In this document: in pieces, positions 1 to 5,552 of the stretch | Layout: each line of letters starts with the position of its first letter | How positions within the stretch are numbered: the stretch's first letter is position 1 | Source of the DNA: Udaeobacter sp046731415 | Lineage (GTDB): Bacteria > Verrucomicrobiota > Verrucomicrobiia > Chthoniobacterales > UBA10450 | DNA length: 8,607 bases | Assembly (NCBI GenBank): GCA_046731415.1 | Contig: JBKPLD010000147.1 | Span: forward strand, 1 to 8,607 | Direction: 5' to 3' | The notes under the pieces: model-generated | Seen by the model: the letters and a program-made list of their open reading frames with translations, nothing else | Database searches by the model: none | Told to the model about the DNA's origin: nothing | Translations under genes and position numbers: made by a program

Positions 1-238
1 AATCGTGAATTGTATTTACTGTTCGAAGCGCTTTACCAGCCACCTCCGAGCTTGGCACACCGACTCCAAATGTTTTTTCCATGCTCACCACCAGCTCAAG
101 CGCATCAATGGAATCCAAACCCAGTCCGTTGGCTCCGAAAAGGGGAAGATCGTCTCCGATCTGTTCCGGGGTAACTTGCAACATCAAATTTTTTACGAGC
201 ATCTCTTTGATACGAGTGCGCAGATCGGGTTCGCCCAT
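1..238 (-). CDS. Acyl carrier protein, 3' end cut by window edge
   Basis: A discrete acyl carrier protein carries growing acyl chains on a phosphopantetheine arm in the cytoplasm. The 79 visible residues start at an ATG (238) with no Shine-Dalgarno. They contain the attachment motif LDSIDALELV around residues 41-50, with Ser43 as the expected phosphopantetheine site, followed by the helix III region (SMEKTFGV...). Only the last few residues are missing. The FGANGLGLDSIDALEL context differs from the usual fatty-acid AcpP (LGADSLDTVEL). It is more like the carrier proteins found in dedicated clusters such as aryl-polyene or flexirubin-type pathways, so a secondary lipid or pigment cluster may continue to the left of the window; that is inference. 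tatA lies 160 bp upstream on the same strand. The ACP identity is firm and the pathway is not. Confidence 0.9.
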   Translation of the reverse strand, partial: MGEPDLRTRIKEMLVKNLMLQVTPEQIGDDLPLFGANGLGLDSIDALELVVSMEKTFGVGVPSSEVAGKALRTVNTIHD

Positions 239-265
239 AAACGAGCCGCGATTTTGCCGTAAATC

Positions 266-286
266 GTGCGTTTGGTCAAACGGCAC
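266..286. promoter_or_regulatory. Dyad upstream of the acyl carrier protein gene
   Basis: An imperfect palindrome reads GTGC, GTTTG, GT, CAAAC, G, GCAC: 9 paired bases per side, a 2-bp centre and one unpaired G. It lies 27 bp upstream of the ACP start codon, in the 160-bp gap after tatA. The centre is too short for an RNA hairpin loop, so a protein-binding operator is more likely than a terminator. I know of no matching regulator, and chance is possible. Confidence 0.3.
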
Positions 287-398
287 GGTTTAGTTGCGAG
301 GGACTCGACTTAAAAGCGGTGGAGCTCTCCGCACTCAAAAACGCAATTGCACGCAATACGAGAGAGCGTCTGTGCGTCGCTGCCGCGAAGAGCGTTCG

Positions 399-686
399 TT
401 ACGCTTGATCGGCTTTGCCGTCGGTGTTCGCGGGCTGGGTTTCGCCTCGGGGTACAGTCGATTGTACCGGTTTCACTTCAGCCTTGGCCGTCTCGGTCTC
501 GGACTTTCCAGCTTTATGCAGTTCGTCGCTGAATTCGTCCTTTGCTTTTTGAAACTCCTTCACCGCCTGGCCCATTCCACGGGCGAGTTCCGGTAATTTC
601 TTCGCTCCGAACAAGACCAGAATAATCAGCAAAATGACGATCAAGTCCGGCCCTGCCAAATTCATGAAACTGGCGATAAGGCTCAT
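399..686 (-). CDS. tatA: Twin-arginine translocase subunit, TatA/TatE family
   Basis: TatA subunits assemble with TatC in the inner membrane to export folded proteins carrying twin-arginine signals. The 95-residue product has the family layout: a short periplasmic N-terminus, one membrane helix at about residues 14-26 (DLIVILLIILVLFG), the FG hinge at 26-27, then an amphipathic helix (KKLPELARGMGQAVKEFQKA, 29-48) and a charged, low-complexity tail. The tail is rich in Glu, Lys and Thr, as is common. The ATG at 686 gives a 7-residue extension before a second Met at 665 (MNLAGPD...). The second start would match the usual TatA N-terminus slightly better, and neither has a Shine-Dalgarno. TatA and TatB are hard to separate, but the FGAKKLPELARG hinge favours TatA/E. 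No tatC is visible. It is divergent from ku. Confidence 0.93.
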   Translation of the reverse strand: MSLIASFMNLAGPDLIVILLIILVLFGAKKLPELARGMGQAVKEFQKAKDEFSDELHKAGKSETETAKAEVKPVQSTVPRGETQPANTDGKADQA

Positions 687-803
687 GCGGTATGTCTAAC
701 ATCAGACTGTTTCCCGAAGATTCAAGGCAAATTCCGTTAGGCCAAGATCGGGCTCTCCGAGGTTGACACGCTCAAGCTACTGTGGAAAAAGGGGTTCCTA
801 CGG

Positions 804-1667
804 ATGCGTCCTACCTGGAAAGGCAGTATCAGCTTCGGACTGGTTTATATTCCCGTGGCGGTTTATCCAGCCACGCGCGAAGAGAAGATTAGTTTTCGAC
901 AGCTTCGTTCCAGCGACCTCAGTCCGATCCGGTACAAAAAAGTGGCGGAGGCGGACTCAAAGGAAGTTCCAGCAGACCAAATCGTCAAAGGCTTCGAGTA
1001 CGAGCGGGGCCGTTACGTTGTTCTGAAGGACGAGGACTTCGAGAAAGTGCGGATCGAGTCAACACATTCCATCGATATTACTGACTTCGTGGATTTGGAT
1101 CAGGTCGATCCAAAATTCTTCTACAAGCCATATTTCCTTGAGCCGCAGAAAGGTGGTGAAAAGGCCTACGCTGTTTTGCATAAGGCCCTGAGCGGTACCG
1201 GTAAGATAGGTATTGCCAAAGTTGTGATCAGCAACCGTGAGCACCTGGCAGCCGTGAAACCGGATGGATTATTTTTGATTTTGGAACTCATGCATTTTGC
1301 CAGCGAAATATTGAGTGCCGAGGTTTTAAACAATGGTTCGGCCACAGCCGTCAGCGACAAAGAACTAAAAATGGCTCAAGCGCTCATCGAGAGCATGGCG
1401 GTTTCCTGGGAGCCGGAAAAATATCGCGACGAATACCGGACGGCATTAATGGAAATTATCGAGCAGAAAGCGCAGAACCGAGAGGTCGCGGCAAAAGCTC
1501 CTGCTCCTCCGACGCCGACTAACGTTGTCGATCTGGTCAAAGTGTTGCAGGACAGTCTGAATCGGACCCAATCACTTAAGCAGAAGCGGAGTTCCTCTTC
1601 AGCCGGTGGCCGCCGGTCGACTAATGCGCTGGTGAAGCAACGGCGGCGAACAAGCGCGGTCGGGTAA
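804..1667 (+). CDS. ku: Non-homologous end-joining protein Ku
   Basis: Bacterial Ku is a homodimeric ring that binds double-strand DNA ends and recruits the ligase LigD. The 287-residue product is near the usual family length. It opens with MRPTWKGSISFGLVYIPV, the standard Ku N-terminus, then has SPIRYKKV (40-47) and IVKGFEYERGRYVVLKDEDFEKV (60-82), and the core continues to about residue 230. The tail from about 250 is Ser/Lys/Arg-rich (LKQKRSSSS, KQRRRTS), matching the basic C-terminal extension that helps bacterial Ku bind DNA. The ATG follows AAAAAGGGG about 8 bp upstream, a weak ribosome site. A lone TTGACA lies at 763-768, but no matching -10 was found. No ligD is present within the window, so its partner must be elsewhere. 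Confidence 0.95.
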   Translation: MRPTWKGSISFGLVYIPVAVYPATREEKISFRQLRSSDLSPIRYKKVAEADSKEVPADQIVKGFEYERGRYVVLKDEDFEKVRIESTHSIDITDFVDLDQVDPKFFYKPYFLEPQKGGEKAYAVLHKALSGTGKIGIAKVVISNREHLAAVKPDGLFLILELMHFASEILSAEVLNNGSATAVSDKELKMAQALIESMAVSWEPEKYRDEYRTALMEIIEQKAQNREVAAKAPAPPTPTNVVDLVKVLQDSLNRTQSLKQKRSSSSAGGRRSTNALVKQRRRTSAVG

Positions 1668-1675
1668 TGTCAAGG

Positions 1676-1696
1676 GACGGCTGCTTCCCGGCCGTC
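1676..1696. repeat. GC-rich hairpin between ku and rpsN
   Basis: GACGGC (1676-1681) and GCCGTC (1691-1696) pair perfectly around a 9-base loop, beginning 9 bp after the ku stop codon. No T-run follows on the plus strand, so it is not a canonical intrinsic terminator. It could still stabilise or end the ku transcript. It shares a GGCCG core with the palindromes around 2047 and 3485, so it may be a degraded relative of them. Confidence 0.4.
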
Positions 1697-1706
1697 GCTC
1701 CTCCTG

Positions 1707-1734
1707 TTGCAAATTATGGGTCTGGCATTATAAT
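1707..1734 (+). promoter_or_regulatory. Sigma70-type promoter of rpsN
   Basis: A -35 box TTGCAA (1707-1712) and a perfect -10 box TATAAT (1729-1734) are separated by 16 bp. Transcription would start near 1741, only about 5 bases before the rpsN ATG at 1746, so the mRNA would be almost leaderless. The T-rich stretch before the ATG holds no Shine-Dalgarno, consistent with that reading. The promoter call rests on box match and spacing alone. Confidence 0.6.
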
Positions 1735-1745
1735 CAGCCTCTTTT

Positions 1746-2015
1746 ATGGCCAAGACTGCGTGGATCAATCGCAATGAACGCAAACGCGCGACGGTGAAGA
1801 AGTACGCCGCGTTACGGGCTGAGTTGAAGGCGAAAAAGGACTATGCCGGCCTTTCCCAATTGCCGCGTGACGCCAGTGCGACGCGTGTGGTGAACCGCTG
1901 CGAGGTTACCGGACGCCGGCGCGCTTTTATTCGCCGGTTCAAGATGTCGCGTTTGACTTTCCGTGAGCTGGCTTCGCAAGGCTTGATTCCTGGCGTAACC
2001 AAGTCGAGCTGGTAA
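1746..2015 (+). CDS. rpsN: 30S ribosomal protein S14, zinc-independent type
   Basis: S14 binds the 3' domain of 16S rRNA in the head of the small subunit. The 89-residue product carries the family signature NRCEVTGRRRAFIRRFKMSR (about residues 50-69) and ends in GLIPGVTKSSW, like the E. coli protein (...GLKKASW). It has one cysteine and no CXXC pairs, so it is the zinc-free (C-) long form. It is encoded alone, outside a ribosomal-protein operon, from its own promoter. That arrangement is known for zinc-sparing paralogues in some bacteria, but it is also simply where some lineages keep their only rpsN. No clear Zur-type palindrome was seen at the promoter. The start is fixed by the ATG and the N-terminal MAKTAWINRNERKR. 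Confidence 0.96.
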   Translation: MAKTAWINRNERKRATVKKYAALRAELKAKKDYAGLSQLPRDASATRVVNRCEVTGRRRAFIRRFKMSRLTFRELASQGLIPGVTKSSW

Positions 2016-2046
2016 ATTTCTGCTGTAGGCATGTCGCTGTGCGACG

Positions 2047-2078
2047 TGTGACCCGGCCGGTCACAAGCCGGCTGCTAC
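2047..2078 (-). repeat. REP-like palindrome, copy 1 (minus orientation)
   Basis: TGTGACC (2047-2053) and GGTCACA (2059-2065) form a perfect 7-bp stem with a 5-base loop, followed by AGCCGGCTGCTAC. Read on the minus strand, the element begins GTAGC and contains CCGGCCGGGTCA, which is shared exactly with the element at 3485. It sits in the 75-bp gap between rpsN and the CorC-like gene. No T-run follows, so it looks like a dispersed extragenic palindrome, not a terminator. Confidence 0.55.
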
Positions 2079-2090
2079 GCGAATCACTGA

Positions 2091-3488
2091 ATGAACTTCC
2101 CCTCATTACTCCCGCCGCCCCACATTGCTGACGTCGTGGCAGAGCATTGGGACCCGTTGATCCTCCTGATCGTCAAGCTGGCGACCGTTGTCGCGTTGGT
2201 ATTGGTAAATGGATTCTTTGTGGTCGCCGAATTTGCGCTGGTCAAAATCCGGGACAGTCAGCTCAAGACGTTGGCCGACGCAGGGGTGAAGCGAGCGGGC
2301 TTCGTAAAACAAATTAGAGACAATCTGAACGCCTATCTCTCCGCCTGCCAGGTTGGGATTACGGCAGCGAGCCTCGGGCTTGGTTGGCTGGGTGAACCAT
2401 TTCTCGCGCGAATGCTCCAACCGTTCTTCGTTCTTGCAGGAATCGGATCCGTGCCGGTAATCAAATCGATTTCTTTTACGCTGGCATTTTCAGCTATCAC
2501 GTTTTTGCACATCGTGCTGGGCGAACAAGCTCCGAAAATTCTCGCCATCCGTAAAGCCCTGGCCGCGGCGCTATTTGTGAGCACTCCGCTGCGATGGTTC
2601 TACGCGGTCTTTAAACCCGCGATCTGGTTCCTGAACGCCGCGAGCAACTGGGTGCTTCGTCGCCTCATCCGTGTGGAACCGATCGCCGCGGGAGAACTGG
2701 CCCATAGCGAGGAAGAACTACGCTTTATTGTTCAGGAAAGCGAAAAATCCGCCGAAGTCACACCTCTCGGACGCGAGCTGGTCTTTAATGTGCTGGATCT
2801 GCGTGACCGTGTGGTGCGCGACATCATGACACCGCGCGGCGAAATTGTTTACTTCAATTTGGAAGACGGTTTCGAGGCAAATGTGAGAAAGGCAATCGAA
2901 TCCAGGCACACACGTTTTCCGTTATGTCGCGAAAACCTCGATAACACGATCGGCCTGATTCACATCAAGGAATTGCTTATGCTAATGCGCGCTGAGCATC
3001 CGGACCTGTTGAAGATCAAACGGGATTTGATTCCTGTGCCGGAGATGATGCCCCTGGAGAAATTGCTCAAGTTATTCCTGAGCAAACACGCGCACTTGGC
3101 TCTGGTGGTCGATGAGTTTGGCGGAACGGTCGGCATGGTGACCCTTGAGAACGTGCTCGAGGAGTTGGTTGGCGATATCCAGGACGAGTTCGATTTTGAA
3201 AAGGAAGAATTCCGTAAAATCAGCGCAAACGAATTCTCCGTGGATGGTGCACTGGGTCTCTACGAGTTGAACGAGCTGGCGAAACTGGACCTCGAAAGCG
3301 CCGACGTGAGCACTGTCGGCGGTTACGTCACGCATTTGTTAGGCCATCTCCCGAAGCAGGGCGAACAGGTCAAGATCGATAACTATCTCGTTACGGTTTC
3401 TCAAAGCGACGGTCGCCGCGTAAATCAACTTCATTTTAAGAAATTGAACAGCACCACCGGGGTAGCGCCCACGTCCGCGAATTTGTAG
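2091..3488 (+). CDS. DUF21/CBS/CorC-HlyC family membrane protein
   Basis: This 465-residue inner-membrane protein belongs to the CNNM/CorC ('hemolysin family') group, whose members export or regulate Mg2+ and other divalent cations. The order is standard. The DUF21 membrane domain covers about 22-195, with QVGITAASLGLGWLGEP at 87-103 and the GEQAPK motif at 144-149. A paired CBS nucleotide-binding domain covers about 240-355, with RDIMTPR at 243-249 and VVDEFGGTVGMVTLEN at 339-354. An acidic linker DIQDEFD (362-368) precedes a C-terminal CorC/HlyC domain (about 375-450). The ATG is right after a TGA triplet and has no Shine-Dalgarno. The real ion is unknown, and the older 'hemolysin' label should not be taken literally. 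It is likely transcribed with the small CPXCG gene 32 bp downstream. Confidence 0.93.
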   Translation: MNFPSLLPPPHIADVVAEHWDPLILLIVKLATVVALVLVNGFFVVAEFALVKIRDSQLKTLADAGVKRAGFVKQIRDNLNAYLSACQVGITAASLGLGWLGEPFLARMLQPFFVLAGIGSVPVIKSISFTLAFSAITFLHIVLGEQAPKILAIRKALAAALFVSTPLRWFYAVFKPAIWFLNAASNWVLRRLIRVEPIAAGELAHSEEELRFIVQESEKSAEVTPLGRELVFNVLDLRDRVVRDIMTPRGEIVYFNLEDGFEANVRKAIESRHTRFPLCRENLDNTIGLIHIKELLMLMRAEHPDLLKIKRDLIPVPEMMPLEKLLKLFLSKHAHLALVVDEFGGTVGMVTLENVLEELVGDIQDEFDFEKEEFRKISANEFSVDGALGLYELNELAKLDLESADVSTVGGYVTHLLGHLPKQGEQVKIDNYLVTVSQSDGRRVNQLHFKKLNSTTGVAPTSANL

Positions 3489-3517
3489 CCGGAATCGGTG
3501 GCCCCGGCCGGGTCAGG
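3485..3517 (+). repeat. REP-like palindrome, copy 2 (plus orientation)
   Basis: The element starts GTAGCCGG, so its GTAGC contains the TAG stop codon of the CorC-like gene. It ends in CCGGCCGGGTCA (3504-3515), an exact 12-base match to copy 1 in the opposite orientation. It fills nearly the whole 32-bp gap to the next gene, and its tail supplies the only plausible ribosome site (AGGA at 3515-3518) of the CPXCG gene. Confidence 0.5.
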
Positions 3518-3520
3518 AAA

Positions 3521-3706
3521 ATGGAACTGATTTCTCAGGCGGATACGATCTGTCCGCATTGCGGAGAAGTTTTTTTACTCCAGATCGATACTTCGCAAAG
3601 AGAACAAACATTGATCGAGGATTGCACCGTATGTTGCCGCCCCATTACGTTGACCATTCGTTGTTATCCAGGCGTAATCCTCGATTTGATCTGTAGTGCT
3701 CGATGA
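3521..3706 (+). CDS. CPXCG-motif cysteine-rich small protein
   Basis: This 61-residue cytoplasmic protein matches the CPXCG cysteine-rich family by its two cysteine knuckles: CPHCG at residues 11-15 and EDCTVCCRPI at 33-42. Cys11, Cys14, Cys35 and Cys38 are placed to bind one zinc ion in a ribbon-like fold. Cys39 is the extra family cysteine next to the invariant RPI. There is no signal peptide or membrane segment. The molecular function of the family is unknown to me. It starts at an ATG 5 bp after an AGG, one of the few possible Shine-Dalgarno sites in the window. It sits 32 bp after the CorC-like gene on the same strand, so the two probably share a transcript. The next gene converges on it. 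Confidence 0.88.
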   Translation: MELISQADTICPHCGEVFLLQIDTSQREQTLIEDCTVCCRPITLTIRCYPGVILDLICSAR

Positions 3707-3743
3707 GCGTCGTGCTATTTCGAGTCGGACTTGAACCGCTGCC

Positions 3744-4157
3744 CTAACCCGCGGTTCCGTCTTTGCGTGAATGCAGGCAAATCCGGTTGCCATCCGGATC
3801 TGCAATCCATGCCATCCAGCACACGCGCGTCTCGATGGGCTCGATAAGGATTTTGACGCCGTGTCGACGACAAATGTTGATCGCAGCACGAACATCATCC
3901 ACTGCAAGCGCGACACATGCCGGTCCACTCCAGTCCCATTCCGGGTGGCGTTTGTGTCTCCTGCCGTTGAGACAGAGCGTCAACGGTTCGGTGGCGAACT
4001 CGCTCCAGAAATCATTCCACTCATGTCCGCGCCTCAGCCCGAAAAGCTTCTGATAGAACGCACGGGCCCGACGAATGTTCTTGGTGCTATACATCACGAA
4101 ATCAAGCGCTCGAACGGGAATCGCAGCTCGGCTCGACGAGATCTTTTTCTTTTTCAT
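3744..4157 (-). CDS. VOC (glyoxalase/bleomycin resistance fold) family protein
   Basis: The 137-residue product has the vicinal-oxygen-chelate layout of two beta-alpha-beta-beta-beta halves. The first is DFVMYSTKNIRRARAFYQKLFGL (19-41) and the second is CVALAVDDVRAAINICRRHGVKIL (81-104), closing with the family's DPDGNRICLHS (120-130). In glyoxalase I the usual metal ligands are a His/Gln in the first strand and a Glu at the end of the last. Here those places look like Met/Tyr and His129, so catalysis as a glyoxalase is doubtful and the substrate is unknown. I chose the ATG at 4157, which lies 7 bp after the mntR stop and is preceded by AGGCG. A TTG at 4172 would add five residues and overlap mntR. 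The tight spacing implies cotranscription with mntR. Confidence 0.85.
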   Translation of the reverse strand: MKKKKISSSRAAIPVRALDFVMYSTKNIRRARAFYQKLFGLRRGHEWNDFWSEFATEPLTLCLNGRRHKRHPEWDWSGPACVALAVDDVRAAINICRRHGVKILIEPIETRVCWMAWIADPDGNRICLHSRKDGTAG

Positions 4158-4164
4158 CGGTCGC

Positions 4165-4599
4165 CTACGCAATCGCAGCCTGCAATTCCGCCAACAATGC
4201 CGGACGTCGCCGCAGTTGAGCGGTCAGAGCTTCAATTGCGCGCAGAGTAGGAGCACTGATGTGGTGTTCCATTCCCTCTACATCGTGATAGATGACACGG
4301 TCGTCGAGGCCAAGCAGCCCCAGAAAATCAGTCAACAGCCTGTGTCGTTGGGCGATCTTATGTGCCAGGCTTTTGCCGGTCGCCGTCAAAATAAGTCCGC
4401 GATATTTTTCGTATTTCAGAAGGCCCTCAGCATCCAGTCTCTGGACCATGTTGGTGACGCTCGCCTGGGAAATTTTCAAAGCAGCCGCGATATCAACCAC
4501 CCGGGCATATCCCTTTGAATTAATCAGTTCGAGGATGCGTTCCAGATAATCCTCGACCGCGGTGGAACTTCGGGCAAATCGCGAATGCTTGCGCGCCAT
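4165..4599 (-). CDS. mntR: Manganese-responsive regulator MntR (DtxR family)
   Basis: MntR is a dimeric repressor that binds DNA when loaded with Mn(II) and shuts off manganese uptake. The 144-residue product aligns by eye along nearly the whole Bacillus subtilis protein, for example GYARVVDIAAALKIS and LKYEKYRGLILTATGK. The winged helix-turn-helix is at about residues 31-75 and the dimerisation domain at 80-144. All the ligands of the two-metal site are present: Asp17, Glu20, His86, Glu108, Glu111 and His112 (B. subtilis 8, 11, 77, 99, 102, 103). There is no C-terminal SH3-like domain, as in short MntR proteins. I chose the ATG at 4599; an upstream TTG at 4635 would add 12 residues unlike the family and would overlap the predicted promoter. 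It is divergent from the barrel-mntH pair, its probable target. Confidence 0.95.
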   Translation of the reverse strand: MARKHSRFARSSTAVEDYLERILELINSKGYARVVDIAAALKISQASVTNMVQRLDAEGLLKYEKYRGLILTATGKSLAHKIAQRHRLLTDFLGLLGLDDRVIYHDVEGMEHHISAPTLRAIEALTAQLRRRPALLAELQAAIA

Positions 4600-4607
4600 G
4601 GAATCGA

Positions 4608-4635
4608 AACATAGGCGTCGGAATAAGTAAGTCAA
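4608..4635 (-). promoter_or_regulatory. Probable mntR promoter
   Basis: Reading the minus strand, TTGACT (4635-4630) and TATGTT (4613-4608) form -35 and -10 boxes with a 16-bp spacer. Transcription would begin near 4601, about two bases before the mntR ATG at 4599, giving a leaderless message. The -10 matches consensus at only 4 of 6 positions. The promoter lies 28 bp away from the operator-like palindrome, so mntR itself may not be strongly repressed from it. Confidence 0.4.
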
Positions 4636-4663
4636 TCGACGAAATCATTTGACCGATTAAATA

Positions 4664-4681
4664 AATTAGGCAAGCCTAATT
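4664..4681. promoter_or_regulatory. Candidate MntR operator (AATTAGGC-AA-GCCTAATT)
   Basis: Two perfect 8-bp arms, AATTAGGC and GCCTAATT, flank a 2-bp AA centre. The inner 14 bases, TTAGGCAAGCCTAA, differ at two positions from the first 14 of the classical DtxR consensus (TTAGGTTAGCCTAA...). This is the expected site type for a DtxR-family protein and lies in the mntR/barrel divergent gap. It ends 3 bp before the barrel gene's GTG and lies downstream of a possible -35 TTGACC (4649-4654). Bound MntR would therefore block transcription of the barrel-mntH pair. MntR binding is inferred from motif and context. Confidence 0.75.
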
Positions 4682-4684
4682 CTC

Positions 4685-5548
4685 GTGAGCGAAGACATAT
4701 CTGCACGATTGTCGATCTTGCTGAGTCTGATGACGTCTTTCGCTTTTGCTTGCGCGGCTGAGGAATTGCAAGACAAGAGTCGTTACAATCTCTTTAATCC
4801 TACTCCAGAGCATCTTCTGCGCGAACTCGCGACTGATCGCCCTGATAAGACCGAGTCACCAATCACCGTGGACGCGGGGCATTTTCAATGGGAGATGGAT
4901 TTTGCGAATTTCACCCGCGACGACACTGATAGGAAACAAACGGAAACGTGGAACATTGCACCGTTCAATCTTCGCATTGGTCTGCTGAATAATGTGGAGC
5001 TGAGCTTGATCTTCGGGAGCTATGCGCATGAACATGCTGAGGATTGGGGGGCAGGCACGACGTCGAGTTTATCGGGAGTCGGCGATTTCATTACGCGTTT
5101 AAAAATCAATCTCTGGGGAAACGACACCGGCCAGAGCGCTTTTGCAGTTTTCCCCTTTGTAAAGTTTCCAACGAATACGGATGGCCTCGGGAACAATTCG
5201 GTCGAAGGCGGCGTGATCTTTCCCTTCAGCGCGAAATTGCCTGCGAAGATCGAGATGGGAATGGAAACCGGCGCCAATTTTTCGCGAAACGAAGCAGGTG
5301 CGGATAACCACCAGGAGTTTGTGAATTCGATCACGTTCGCGCGCGAAATCGTGCGCAAGCTCACCGGTTACTGCGAATTCTTCAGCAGCGTAAGTAACGA
5401 GCGCGATTCAGATTGGGTTGGCACTGTTGATTTGGGTTTCAGTTACACACTCACGGCAAATATTCAGCTGGATTGCGGCTGCAACATAGGCGTCACGGAT
5501 GCAGCTGATGACATCAACGCTTTCAGCGGTATCAGCGTTCGTTTCTGA
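4685..5548 (+). CDS. Outer-membrane beta-barrel 'transporter' family protein
   Basis: The 287-residue product looks like an exported outer-membrane barrel. It has an N-terminal hydrophobic segment after an Arg (LSILLSLMTSFAFACAA, about residues 9-25), alternating polar/hydrophobic strands throughout, and a C-terminal strand ending in Phe (GISVRF). The TDRPDKTESPITVDAGHFQWE region (50-70) resembles the start of barrels annotated as 'transporter', in the phenol MetA-pathway (Phenol_MetA_deg) group. Signal cleavage after Ala24 or Ala25 is likely; the Cys at 23 lacks a proper lipobox. GTG at 4685 is the best start, because an in-frame stop lies at 4667 and the first ATG (4730) would destroy the signal peptide. 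It lies directly after the operator and 4 bp before mntH. That suggests an outer-membrane channel for manganese; this role is inference. Confidence 0.8.
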   Translation: MSEDISARLSILLSLMTSFAFACAAEELQDKSRYNLFNPTPEHLLRELATDRPDKTESPITVDAGHFQWEMDFANFTRDDTDRKQTETWNIAPFNLRIGLLNNVELSLIFGSYAHEHAEDWGAGTTSSLSGVGDFITRLKINLWGNDTGQSAFAVFPFVKFPTNTDGLGNNSVEGGVIFPFSAKLPAKIEMGMETGANFSRNEAGADNHQEFVNSITFAREIVRKLTGYCEFFSSVSNERDSDWVGTVDLGFSYTLTANIQLDCGCNIGVTDAADDINAFSGISVRF

Positions 5549-5552
5549 AGTG

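Noticed and set aside
294..596. A 100-codon plus-strand open frame over the tatA region.
   Set aside because: It is antisense to the clear TatA gene, with no domain and an Arg/Phe/Leu-rich shadow composition.
763..768. TTGACA as a -35 box for ku.
   Set aside because: No acceptable -10 lies 15-19 bp downstream (the sequence there is AAAAAG), so no promoter is called.
3698..3708. GCTC-GAT-GAGC hairpin at the end of the CPXCG gene as a terminator between convergent genes.
   Set aside because: A 4-bp stem with no T-run on either strand is too weak to support.
3707..3745. On the minus strand GGTTCAAGTCC looks like a tRNA T-loop followed by an acceptor stem.
   Set aside because: The T-stem pairs at only three of five positions. 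No D-arm, anticodon arm or matching acceptor strand is present, and the upstream sequence is the end of the VOC gene. Chance, or at best a tiny remnant.
4607..4614. AAACATAG matches one half of the enterobacterial MntR box.
   Set aside because: The second half-site CTATGTTT is absent, and the bases overlap the proposed mntR -10. The 18-bp palindrome at 4664 is a far better site.
5499..5552. Upstream ATG extending MntH by 18 residues.
   Set aside because: It would overlap the barrel gene by 50 bp and add residues unlike Nramp N-termini; the ATG at 5553 follows the barrel stop by 4 bp.
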